DNA from: Triops longicaudatus
Lineage: Eukaryota > Arthropoda > Branchiopoda > Notostraca > Triopsidae
Length of the DNA stretch: 64,000 nucleotides
Reading direction: 5' to 3'
NCBI GenBank assembly: GCA_022885665.1
Contig: JAGQDJ010000149.1
Location: 112,691 to 176,690, forward strand
The translations under genes were made by a program, and so were the position numbers. Below are positions 23,901 through 32,175 of this stretch, in pieces (the stretch's first letter is position 1; the number at the start of each line of letters is the position of its first letter). The notes under the pieces were generated by a model. That model saw nothing but the letters and a program-made list of their open reading frames with translations, was not told where the DNA came from and ran no database searches.

Positions 23901-25681
23901 TATTAGCTTCTTGACTATATCTAAATGTAGTATCAAAACCACGATATACTGTTGTCACTTTGCTTAGTGTCATTAAAAATATTTTTTTCTGGAATGTAAC
24001 GTTATAAAATTACTTTTTAATTAAAGCACTCGATCGTAGTTCAGTTAAATACTTTCATACAGTTTATTAAATGTATCTAAGCTAAATAAAAAATAAATAC
24101 TGAAGCGTTGCTTTTAAATTTTCAGTACATTATTCATGACTTATTGTCTCATTAATAAATTTATGCAATTGAAGTCTAAGATCTTATTATAACATTATTC
24201 TAATAATAGATTAATGCAATACCTCAAACTGCTATACTCTAGGCGACTCTTTTGTTAAAACACCCTACGCACACAAGTTCCGGATGTAAACATGTCTTTT
24301 TAATTCGGTTTCTGCACTATGCTTCTGGCGAATGATCGCGAGCTCAACACTGAAACAGTCGAATGCTCAAGGTGAATTGTAATTAGTTGTAAGAAAGAGC
24401 TCTTAAAACCGTTTACAAACTTGAGAAGGGTGATTGCACTGGATTTTTTAAGTTAAATAACAAAAGCAAGATTAAGACGTTTGCGATGGTGAGAAAAGGA
24501 GGTGATCGGTACCGATGTGTTTCGCGTGACTAGAGGTTGTCGAGTTTACCGAGCAGCTGAGGGGATTACACGGAAGCTCCTGAAGACGTTACAATAGTGG
24601 GGAGAAGAATTATTACCTTGGCTCCACATCCTTGCAAAACATTTACAACTCCTTACAACACTTCCCTCGGTTATTTGCTTTAAAAGTTATGTTACAAAAC
24701 TGAAAGCAAACTAGGCGTCGTGTTAACGACTGCGTGCCAGCAATAAAGTCTAAATTAGGTACAACATATATAACTTTCCCTTTATGGGGTAAATCTACTA
24801 ACTTTTGTGTTATATAAGTTACAAAAGTATGTACTAATGTGTTCTGTTTACCGATTACAGTCACTTTGTACTTGACGTTCCGCGTGGGGGCGTCCCGGTA
24901 ATCGACCCGACATCGGTAAATTCCGGCGTCGAGGGTAGTCACGTTCAAAATTTGTAGGCGGGACGGTTTTCCTGTTGCGTTCTCTTCGCTGAACTGATTA
25001 GCGTGATTACTAGTTGGGGCCCTTGGCGGGTCCGCAGTGGCCAATACAAAAAAGGCCCTTCGACCCAGTCGACCCTCGTCCCACCAATGTCTACCAGAGG
25101 TGATCTGACGACCTCGAACATCCAGACTAGGTTTAATTCGAAAACACAGGAAAAATAAAATGAAGCAAAGGAAACAGAAATGGGGTTAAAGATGAAAAGA
25201 AAAAAAAAAAAACGAGGAAGCCAAAGCTTTTGCCTCAGCTGTCAAGTCTAACGCGCCGCTATTTCTAACCTGTAAATGGGTTTACGGTCCGGATCGAAGA
25301 ACCAAAGTACGAGAAAACCACCATCCTGAACTTCTTCTCCTGCTGTGGCCACGTTTACCACTGCATTCTCATGGCCGTAATGGGAGTCCCTCTCCCGATC
25401 GTCGTCTCCATCGTAATCCACGTAACGAACCTGGTCGTCCTCGTCGTCCCCTACGATGGTAGCTGTAGCAAGTTTTCGCGTATCAGGCAGCCATCGTTCC
25501 CACCACCTTTGGGCGTCTTCGGGCATATTACTGTCTGACTTGACAGTTCTTGAAAAGCCAGAATGAGAATCCAGGGACTCGCTAAACTCTAGGCTGGCAT
25601 CACCTTGCGTCGGAGGAGGCGACACGTCACACGGAAGTTCCACTCGCTGACCGACCAAAACATGGATGTCAGATACAGGAA
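11598..25681 (-). CDS. side-like: Sidestep-family Ig/FN3 transmembrane receptor, 12 coding exons, 5' end missing
   Basis: Cell-surface receptor of the Sidestep family; in Drosophila these proteins bind Beaten-path proteins during axon guidance and synaptic partner matching (family knowledge). I assembled 12 exons by splice sites and reading phase: 25270-25681, 24852-25126, 19246-19356, 18791-18994, 18537-18730, 14565-14709, 14236-14366, 13995-14154, 13749-13931, 12484-12657, 12128-12424, 11598-11920. Together they encode about 868 residues: Ig1 to Ig5, one FN3 domain, one transmembrane helix and a short tail. Diagnostic stretches are SLDVRGRQITSGRHWWDEG, YRCRVDYRDAPTRN, SGSRPP-like VGSRPPASITWW, ALEDSWRLDV, GTKINPNDIKEGDDMYFEC, AVNAKGRS and LRSAEKHTG. 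All introns are GT-AG. The signal peptide is not in the recovered part, so the gene extends above 25681. Which Side paralogue this is cannot be decided by eye. Confidence 0.94.
12128..12424 (-). CDS. side-like: side-like exon: fibronectin type III domain
   Basis: The acceptor AG is at 12426-12425 and the donor GTGACT at 12127. One exon holds the whole FN3 domain, starting GKPNPPQNCTMSNRSAESIR, with FDGGLQQTFNLDVLEP, WVEGLEPDSVFVISIYAVNA and KGRSDEITMEGFTLRSAEKH. The N-C-T, Y/F-D-G-G-L-x-Q-x-F and AVNAKGRS motifs are strongly conserved in the family. Confidence 0.94.
12484..12657 (-). CDS. side-like: side-like exon: second half of Ig5
   Basis: The acceptor AG is at 12659-12658 and the donor GTACAA at 12483. 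It reads GSNGDAILMPRDQFHSEGSV, then SLTYIPQSEAEYGLLACWAS and NAVGKTREPCIFQVIPA. The Y-x-P-x-x-x-x-x-Y-G-x-L-x-C-W-x-x-N-x-x-G core is typical of Side Ig5. Phase 1 on both sides; only 59 nt separate it from the FN3 exon. Confidence 0.93.
13215..13430. repeat. GGCTCGG/CGGCTTGG-rich repeat with internal hairpin
   Basis: Many copies of CGGCTCGGCTT, GGCTTCGGCTCG and their complements, including the near-palindrome GGCTCGGCTCAAGCC with CGAGCC downstream, plus a short TA repeat at 13302-13312. Probably an old mobile-element end or amplified simple repeat. No clean termini were seen. Confidence 0.55.
13749..13931 (-). CDS. side-like: side-like exon: first half of Ig5
   Basis: The acceptor AG is at 13933-13932 and the donor GTAATG at 13748. 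It reads YIPRCQTDTQRPIGTTRQEA, then a B-strand cysteine in STVHCRMDADPSAELHFWW. The A/I-P-x-C start and the V-x-C-x-x-x-A-D-P core match Side Ig5. No ORF of useful length marks this exon; I found it by phase and motif. Confidence 0.9.
13995..14154 (-). CDS. side-like: side-like exon: second half of Ig4
   Basis: The acceptor AG is at 14156-14155 and the donor GTAAGC at 13994. It reads GLPLWHNASAGVVLSNVSLV, then the F-strand cysteine in AGQYACAAANTRGE and ends LNLRVK. Joined to the previous exon it restores the family's W-x-H-N-G-x-P-L. Candidate N-glycosylation sites are NAS and NVS. Phase 0 in, phase 1 out. Confidence 0.94.
14155..14235 (-). other. 81-nt stop-free intron within Ig4 of side-like gene
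   Basis: GTAAGT...TTCTTCAG, 81 nt (27 codons), phase 0 on both sides and with no stop in the receptor frame. The intron reads VSFKNMLIRQRKALLSTFIL and so on. Removing it restores the family motif W-M-H-N-G-L-P-L, so I treat it as an intron, but retention would keep the protein in frame. Confidence 0.85.
14236..14366 (-). CDS. side-like: side-like exon: first half of Ig4
   Basis: The acceptor AG is at 14368-14367 and the donor GTAAGT at 14235. It reads YAPSVRLTMGTKINPNDIKE, then GDDMYFECHIRSNPPIYRL and TWMHN. The G-x-K-x-N-x-x-x-I-x-E-G-x-D-x-Y-F-E-C pattern is very characteristic of Side Ig4. It ends in phase 0, directly before an 81-nt intron that has no stop codon in frame. Confidence 0.94.
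14565..14709 (-). CDS. side-like: side-like exon: second half of Ig3
   Basis: The acceptor AG is at 14711-14710 and the donor GTAAGT at 14564. It reads LMDDGNVTLSILTFVPNSED, then MTCRAENPQL and ALEDSWRLDVQ. The pattern S-x-L-x-F-x-P-x-x-x-D...C-R-A-E-N-P is typical of Side Ig3. Phase 0 in, phase 1 out. Confidence 0.93.
15090..16485 (+). pseudogene. Decayed non-LTR retrotransposon (LINE) reverse transcriptase, 5'-truncated
   Basis: Three reading frames together carry parts of a LINE reverse transcriptase. At 15372-15413 there is CFADLEKAYDRVPR; at about 15550-15790 the palm segment with LSPSLFLVFMDRINRR and the catalytic core FADD (15670-15681) in LLFADDDGLLAR; at 16096-16278 the region after the RT with MRFLRRVAGVTSKDRMKNSD and LHWLGHVQRM. 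Frameshifts and stops lie between them, so it cannot make a working protein. The endonuclease and 5' end are absent. The copy ends near 16480 in a short TATG-type simple repeat, a tail style common in such LINEs. It lies antisense in the 3.8-kb intron of the side-like gene. Confidence 0.88.
16828..16896 (-). repeat. Interspersed repeat R2, copy 2
   Basis: On the minus strand: AAAACGGGATAAATCTGAAC, ACGG, then TGAACACGTTTTGGGAAACC and GTAGGCCATC. This matches R2 copy 1 with a few substitutions and a length difference. It is followed by GGTTA-like sequence. Confidence 0.6.
16910..17100 (+). repeat. Short GGTTA-like stretches and C-run
   Basis: AATTTAGGTTAGGTTAACTA at about 16920 and AGATTAGGTTAAGTTACG at about 17080, with a C10 run between. 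Intron of the side-like gene. Confidence 0.5.
17140..17781. repeat. Possible hAT-like repeat ending GGTTGGACACCCCTG
   Basis: The right end ggttggacacccctg (17767-17781) looks like a hAT-type terminus, and the motif ATTCGCCAAC or GTTCGCCAAC occurs three times (about 17145, 17173 and 17742), near both edges. I could not find the matching left terminus. Confidence 0.35.
18537..18730 (-). CDS. side-like: side-like exon: first half of Ig3
   Basis: The acceptor AG is at 18732-18731 and the donor GTAGGA at 18536. It reads LRPLLVEIL, then a B-strand cysteine in INQELRCRAVGSRPPASITW and KTAKTM at the end. The GSRPPAxIxWW motif is a Side Ig3 hallmark. It leaves phase 0 before a 3.8-kb intron that contains the LINE fragment. 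Confidence 0.92.
18791..18994 (-). CDS. side-like: side-like exon: end of Ig2
   Basis: The acceptor AG is at 18996-18995 and the donor GTAAAT at 18790. It continues GFPKPTVTWWHGGTLIDNST (C-strand Trp-Trp) and carries the F-strand cysteine in LHAAFTCQASSSPYISPAVK, then VTLDLL. This matches the family pattern G-x-P-x-P-x-V-T-W-W followed by T-C-x-A-S-N/S. It is separated from the next exon by a 60-nt intron. Confidence 0.92.
19246..19356 (-). CDS. side-like: side-like exon: start of Ig2
   Basis: A 111-bp exon too short to stand out as an ORF. The acceptor AG is at 19358-19357 and the donor GTAAGA at 19245. It reads EPPEKVTILDSNMHEL and then a B-strand cysteine in EEGTDLILTCQSFGG, the usual start of Side Ig2 (PP-x-x-V/L-x-I-x-D). 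Phase 1 in and phase 1 out fit both neighbours. Confidence 0.9.
19357..24851 (-). other. Large intron 2 of the recovered side-like gene
   Basis: 5495 nt, AT-rich, GT-AG bounded. One possible pogo-like end at 20561. I saw no coding exon and no other recognisable element. Confidence 0.75.
20561..20605 (+). repeat. Possible pogo-like terminus
   Basis: cagtaaaactccaattatat followed by caactgcgattatgtcgaat fits loosely the CAGTnnAACTCCnnTTATA end consensus. No second end was found. It lies in the 5.5-kb intron of the side-like gene. Confidence 0.25.
24852..25126 (-). CDS. side-like: side-like exon: second half of Ig1
   Basis: It starts after the AG at 25128-25127 and completes the serine codon, then reads LDVRGRQITSGRHWWDEGRL, the most recognisable Side signature. 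It carries the F-strand cysteine in DAGIYRCRVDYRDAPTRN and ends YKVTVI with donor GTAAAC at 24851. There is one candidate N-glycosylation site (NAT) and another (NVT). It leaves phase 1 and joins the exon at 19356 across a 5.5-kb intron to give a glutamate codon. Confidence 0.93.
25270..25681 (-). CDS. side-like: side-like exon: first half of Ig1, with acidic insertion
   Basis: The acceptor AG is at 25683-25682 and the donor GTTAGA starts at 25269. The exon opens VPVSDIHVLVGQRVELPCDV (B-strand cysteine) and ends LVLWFFDPDRKPIY (C-strand tryptophan), the usual Side Ig1 hallmarks. Between the cysteine and the tryptophan lie about 100 residues rich in Asp, Glu and Ser, where I would expect 15-20. 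It leaves phase 2 (AG|T, serine). The upstream exon must end in phase 1. There is no ATG in frame before a stop, so this is not the first coding exon. Confidence 0.9.
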
Positions 25682-25748
25682 CTAAACGATGAAGAAGTCA
25701 CGAAATGAGAAGTGCAAAAGAATATTAAATATATAACACAAAAATGTG

Positions 25749-25920
25749 CATTAGAGTCTTGTTATAACGAGCACCTTTACAACCAACTGCCCGAAGCAGT
25801 AGACGAATTTTAAATGTTCCGAGTTTTGTAGTGTATAAAAAAAGCTTCCAATATAAAGAAATTCGGAAATCCCGAAAATTTCTCTGATCCATGTGGGTTT
25901 GTTATACAGAGATTCTACTG
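25749..25920. mobile_element. Pogo/Tigger-like MITE remnant upstream of side-like Ig1 exon
   Basis: The right end, read on the minus strand, is CAGTAGAATCTCTGTATAAC; the left end on the plus strand is CATTAGAGTCTTGTTATAAC. They form diverged inverted repeats of the pogo-like CAGTnGAntCTCnnTATAAC type. The 172-bp unit has no coding capacity. It ends about 70 bp from the Ig1 exon acceptor, so it lies in the upstream intron. Confidence 0.55.
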
Positions 25921-26242
25921 TATAACATACACATTGTTTATTTTTGTGACATAGAAAAGAAGCTATTGCAGTTGACCCATTCTTATCACGTGGTACACTG
26001 TCGTTCCGAGAAAACAGCTAAAACAAACGTTTCTATGTAAACAGAATGGCTCCGTGCAACAATAAGAGCTACTAACTAAGCCTAACTTAGCTTAGCTGAA
26101 CCGAAAACAATACATTTTGATACTTGGCCGTTCTTGTACCCGAGCTGGCCGTTTTGTCTCGTACCAAACTAAATAAAATTTATCATAAAATAACTTATCC
26201 TAATCTAAGTTGACCTGTTAAGATCCCACATACACTTCCAGG

Positions 26243-26395
<153 letters not shown>

Positions 26396-26984
26396 TTAAC
26401 AAAAGACAGGGACATTGCTTCCTCCGTAGAAGGTTGCATTACAACGAATAACAGCACAGGGCGCCGAAGTCAGAGACCCTGGATGTATTGTATATCCTGT
26501 ACACCCAAATACAGACATACAAAATCTTCTTATTTCTTAGGTATTATAAAGAGGTACTTACTTTGCCACCTTTCTTTTTACCTTAAATTTAACGATTTTA
26601 AAAATTATCAGACCAACTGCAAGAGTTTGCCCGAGTTCCATTTTTCCGTACAATAAGAAGTACTAAAAGTTCAGTTATATTTTCAAATGTAACGAAAACA
26701 TTTTGAGGAAAATGCCCAGGGAATAAACAATGGCGGACTAATTGTGAATAAACGGCTAGTGCCAGATGTGACGGTATGAGGAACCTAAATTTTGAACAGA
26801 TTCTTGGAGGATAATGATTGCATTGATAACGAAAGGGCTTGTCAAAACTGTAGCGAAGTTGCAGAGTGACAAAAACTACTCACTGAATAAATATGCAGTT
26901 TTTACGATTAGTTAGACAATCTAATAAACATGAGCTGTTATTTTAGTACATACTCAGCATAAATAATTATCATTTACAATACAT

Positions 26985-27083
26985 ACATAACATACACACA
27001 TTTTCGAAACTACAATTCCCATTACTAAAATCGTGGTTCGAACAAGCTTACGAGTGTCCTCCAATGAGCCCTATCTTGGTTCA
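26985..27083 (-). mobile_element. 3'-end fragment of the same LINE family
   Basis: Read on the minus strand this stretch follows the 3' end of the LINE at 16385-16485 closely: both contain AAGATAGGGCTCATTGGAGG, then ACACTC, TCGAACCACGA, AGTAATGGGAA and a terminal TGTATG-type repeat. It is therefore a short 5'-truncated second copy in the opposite orientation. Confidence 0.8.
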
Positions 27084-28394
27084 TCATATATTATTGACGA
27101 TTACAAATAGTAAATAGCTTTGCCTGTCAGTTAAACACTGTTCCCTTTTGAATAAAATATGATGTGACATAAAAAGCTTAGGGCACAGCTTTCCTTTATA
27201 TTCTATTTAGCATTCATGCTGGTTATAAAAACCACACACGTATTAATCTGAAATAATTTACAGAAAGGTATGAAGTTTGATTTACGGTACCAGAGACCGC
27301 GTATTTTAGAGAGATTACAGATTAAAAACCCTACAGGAGGAACGTTTTATGAGCGAAGATATGTAAAACCGGTTTACATTGTTCGCTGGCACAAGTGTCC
27401 GAAGAAAAACGTCACGGAGCAAGTGTGTGTGTGTGGACGGAGGGGGGAATGATTCTGTGGGAAAACGGATGAAAAAGTGGACGCTGAGGGAGATCGTTGT
27501 CAGTTTTTTGGTAGTTATCCTCAGCAATAGCCTAACTCGGTCGCCCAGTATCCCCAGTTTCTGCTTGTCGTCTCTTGGCACTGGTCGTATTTCCTCACTT
27601 TTTTCTTGCTCTTCAGGAGTCTCCCTTATTTTATACCTTCTAGTGTTGCTCTGACGGTAGAGGCAACTTTTTATTGTTTCGCTACTAACTGCACCCATTT
27701 TTTTTAAGCATCAGCTTGAAGAATGCAATACGCTCGTGAATTCCTTTATTCAGGATTTGGGGTGCGAAGGCGGAGATTTGTGACAGAACGTTCGACGTAG
27801 TCGTGCAGTAATAGTTTGGGCTCATGCAGCAATACGTTGCTGGAACTTTGGATCATGGCTGTTATGTGGCATTGTATTACCAAACACAACTGCGCACATG
27901 TGGGCATATATTCTTCATTCTTAGGGAGTGCCTTACTCAAAATTCATTAATATCGTACCTCTGTGAGGTACGAAAATGCACGGCATCTACAGTTGAGCTT
28001 ACGTGAACTATGATTTTCCACGTCTTATGAATGTTGTATAAATGTCAGCGATTTAAAGAACAAGTAAAAACGCTTGCCTATTAGATGCGTCATAAATATT
28101 TTGTGCTTGTTTATGTTTGATGTCACAGGTTTCCCCAAGCCGATTTCCTTATGCAGCAATACAACGGTGGTTTCAACATGTGAAGTTTTGTGGGAGTACC
28201 GTGAACAAGTGGATTTGGGTAAAAATAAGCTTTTAAGACTGAAGTAAGAAACCCTTGCATTTCAGTGCACATTGGAGAATTCCGTCGTTGTTGCTGTCAC
28301 ACTCCAGACATATATATTTTAAGAAATGGTAAACTCGCTACTTGGTTTCACTCAGGTTATTCTTTGCAGTATTCATTGTTGTATGAGACACAAA

Positions 28395-28566
28395 CAAGGC
28401 CGTATTCAGGAGGGGAGGTGGACTTGCCCTGCCCCCAGAAATGTTTATTTTATAATGGGGAAAATAGGGACACGCCCAATAAAAAAATGCATACGGAACC
28501 CCTCCCCCCCCCCTCCGAACCTTCCCCTCCCCCCCTCTTCGAACCATAATCCAGACTACGGCCTTG
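28395..28566. mobile_element. Small non-autonomous hAT-like element, CAAGGCCGTA ends
   Basis: A 172-bp stretch with inverted ends CAAGGCCGTATTCAGG and ccagactacggccttg. The flanking 8-mers GACACAAA and TACACAAG share the central six bases, an imperfect duplication. The interior has C-rich runs, like the element at 8729. Confidence 0.65.
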
Positions 28567-29574
28567 TACACAAGCATTTTTTTTGTCTTAAGCGTCAACA
28601 ATGAGAATTTCACCAGGAGCACAGAAGAGCTATGATCTTGACTTAATCATCACGCAAAAATTGTGGTTTAGTAGATGTATTCAAAAGAATTTTCAAGAAT
28701 TTACTGACTATCATGAAATGCTCAACCCTCATATAGTACAAGAGATTAGGAGGGATTACAAATGTTTATACAAAACAATTAACTCTAATGTGCTCAGCTG
28801 TATAAGAGAAAGGTTTTACAAGGTTATACAATGACATAATAGACGTTCACATAAAAATGTATCTCAATAATATCCTCATTCGTCAGCGACGATGTTGTGA
28901 ATCGCAAAAGGTAAAAATATAAATATAGAGATACTCTATCTTTTACATTGGTTTCGACTGTCAAATTCGCATTGCTGTGGCTTGTAAATTTTCAAATTAG
29001 TCATTTTGACGCGATTGTCCTATAAATTGTCTAGAAAGCTTATTTTTTTTTTTATTTGTAAAAACTGAAGTCAGGAAATACGAACAAGGTCTAATTGCGC
29101 ACAAGTTTTTATCTGGTGAGGTAACAACAGAGTTGTTTTCATACCGAAAGAACGTTTAAGTTTATGTTTGATAGTTTGTGGTAAACCTTGGGTCTTGAAC
29201 AAGATAATTAGAAGGCTAGACAGCAGCACAGAGTCCGTTTATTTGTTCTCTTGAAGGAAAAGGCATATTGTACGGAGTACTCGTAAATAAAGCAATACTA
29301 ATTGCTGTACTATTTGCTGGCTAATATTTGTTATGGGTCTTTTTATTAATGATCAAAGGGTATAATTAAAGGAATCGCTTCGATAAGAAGGACGCTTGTC
29401 CAAGAATCTTAAATGAAACAGGAACACAAAACAGGTATTTAAAAGACTTTTCTACTAAAATGATACCACAAGCTTCACTATTCATTGCTTTGCCACAATA
29501 AGTAGCGTTCTGGTACTTTATTCATTACGATTTATACTTGGGTGCCTTCGGAGAGGTCGAAAGCGTTCAGTCGT

Positions 29575-29576
<2 letters not shown>

Positions 29577-29605
<29 letters not shown>
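29577..29605 (+). repeat. Poly(A) tract, 29 nt
   Basis: Uninterrupted A run ending TCC. No recognisable retroposon body to its left. Confidence 0.9.
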
Positions 29606-29608
<3 letters not shown>

Positions 29609-32118
29609 TAAAAACTACATGGATTAAGGCAATTGTATACCAAAGCTTCAAGATTATCTAGTAATTCACAGAAACATCTTTTGGACACAAATCGGGATGT
29701 AAACTATTGGCTCTTAAATTAATTTCGATTTTGCCAAAGTCCTAGGTGAACCGAAAAGTTACTTGTAGTTAAAAAGTCTTTGAAACTCAAATCTTTTGAT
29801 CCAAAACGCACGCCCCAAAACTTGATTGCGCACAGGTTGTAAGCAACTAAAAAAGAGCCATTGTTTTAAATTACGGTTTCAAGCCACTCGAACAGAATGG
29901 TATTTGGTAAAACTTTGTATAAATACAAAGTTTCACAACATATGAGAGCTTTTGTCAGGGCAAGAGAACGAGCGGCTTTAATGAGAAGGGCGTCAATAGG
30001 ATTCTTAATTAGTATTGTACTAGTAAAAATAACGGATAGTCGAATAAAATTGTCTGCAGCACATTGCAAAAAAAATATGCTATCCTCCAGTAGAAAGTCC
30101 TGGGAGTATGTGTTACACGGTATTCTGTGTACATTACTACACAAGGAGGACCGTTTTAACGCATGGGCCAACTAGGCACGGTGCTAGAAGCCCATAGTGA
30201 CACGTGAATGTTGGCATGTTCAAAGCATTTTTTTAAAAAAAAAAGTGACAAAGCTATGGAGTTCATACGCAGGTACGGTCCACTACGTTTCCGTTTCTGA
30301 AGAGGCAAATGGTCATCTAGGATTTGGCACTACTGTGCTAACGATCAGGACAGAATGCACCGAATTCCGCTGGGAACATGAATATGTAGTTGATGCGTAC
30401 GTTTCTCGCTATCTCTCTAAATTTATAGGAATGTCGGTATTCCAGATGGCCCCGTTTAAAAAAAGATGCTTCTATAAATTTTCTTGCTAAAACTATTTTT
30501 TCTATGGCTAAGGGAAGAATGTACTGCCTTTAAATGTTTTACGTCGTTGAAGGGAAAAAAGGCGTTCCACAACGTAATATTTTCTGAGTAGACAGAAGAG
30601 AGGAAAAGCAAAATAGTAACCATCTGAAATCTACCAAGATGTTGTTTACTCGTGGCCTAAGTTTCCTACGCTTAATGCTAGACGCGAAAGTTTACTCGTT
30701 AGGTACATTATAGCAAAATACATCTTCGAAGTCCTGTGGTAAATCCTTTCCGCGGTATGTGAAACCTAAATATCATTACCGTTTTCACACTAGCGATGCG
30801 AATTTTTGTTTACTTTCAAACCCTGAATTTCAGCAGGTTTTCGAATGGGAACGAAACACACTGTTGGAGTTGTGCTCAAAAGGGGAAGAAAGCTGACAAA
30901 GTGAAGGAAAAGATTTGCAAACTTCCCAAATAAACATCATGGCTAAACTCAAGAAGGACAAGTACAGCATTCAAAACAGACGCAACCCGAGCAAAAGGCT
31001 GTTCCCTAAGTACACAGCTCTTGCGCTGCAAAAGATGTTTCAACGCAAGAACTACTGTCCTTTTAAAAGGGTATTCTCCATTTTTTCCACTTGATATTTT
31101 GTTAGTTTACTTAGTTCACTTGTTTATTTTCTTTTAGACGTGAAGGAGAGATGGCTCAATACTAACATTTCGCGCTTAGTCAGTTTTTACTTGTGCCACA
31201 AACCGAACTAGTACCTGAATGTATCTGCTACTAGATGCAGACGTATCTGCTCCTATTGTCTATCTGCTATACTCTCTTTTAATCCATTGTGTGCTTCTTA
31301 AAAACTTCAAATAAGAGTTAAGCTAGCCTTCTAACTAGGAGGCCCTCGTTTGTTACTATCGTATAACCTGTTGGGTCAAAAACTAACGTCGTGCTTAACG
31401 TGCGTTTTCCTAAAAGAAACTTTACAATCAAATTTCTGTTGACTCGTTAAACTTATCGTAGCGAAAGTTTGCGGTGGCAGCCCAAGTAATACTGGAATAT
31501 TCTAGCTTCATCTCCGTCAAGAAATAGTTTACTCTGAGAAAAGCTCTGTAAATAAATAAATGAGAAAATGCAAAAAACAGCAGGTTACTATCTTTTCTAC
31601 GGGTGTCCTGGGATTTCTAGTTCTCCTGTAAAAATAACTATGGGACTACGGTGTACGAGCATTTCACATACTGTTCATCAGCATTTGTTGAGGTCAAAAA
31701 TATTTTGCAATTTTTTTCCCCTACAATGAGCACAACGGGCGAAAACAACATGCAACGTTCAATAAGAATTCTTAGCTGTATGAGACACATCTGATTTTTT
31801 ACAGCCATAAGAAACCTTTTGTTCAAAAGTCATGATTTTTGCTATTTCCGCGTCACGTTAATTTTGATCCGAGTCTCCTCTAAGTAGAATATTGAATAAA
31901 TGTAAAAATAAAAGAAGTATGTACATATTTTCCGATTTCTTGAAATCCATTGATGTTCTTTCCGTACCTCGCTTTCTGTGTTTTTAATCGGTATACATTT
32001 ACTGTTTCAAAATCACAATGCACGTAGACAATGGAAAATATGTCTATTTGGAAACCTATGTATACATTTGTGAAAATATATAGGTTCATTTTACGATTAC
32101 TTTCTTCGATTAGTTACT

Positions 32119-32175
32119 AAGGGCCCTAATGAAACTGTTTGTCCAGAGGCCCATGAGAGTCTTAAGACGGCCCTG
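32119..32175 (-). mobile_element. Fragment of a hAT-like repeat end (CAGGGCCGTCTTAAGA)
   Basis: Read on the minus strand it starts CAGGGCCGTCTTAAGAC and continues ATGGGCC...CAAACAGTTTCATTAGGG, a terminal arrangement I recognise from widespread animal hAT-like repeats. The other terminus is missing. Confidence 0.45.

Noticed and set aside
24643..24851. Continuation of the Ig1 ORF past the donor at 24851
   Set aside because: It lies beyond a good splice donor and loses all family similarity; it is intron.
27315..27698. 127-residue minus-strand ORF starting MGAVSSETIKSCL, with a myristoylation-like N-terminus
   Set aside because: No recognisable domain. A frame of this length is expected a few times by chance in 64 kb of AT-rich DNA read in six frames, and an opposite-strand ORF overlaps it.
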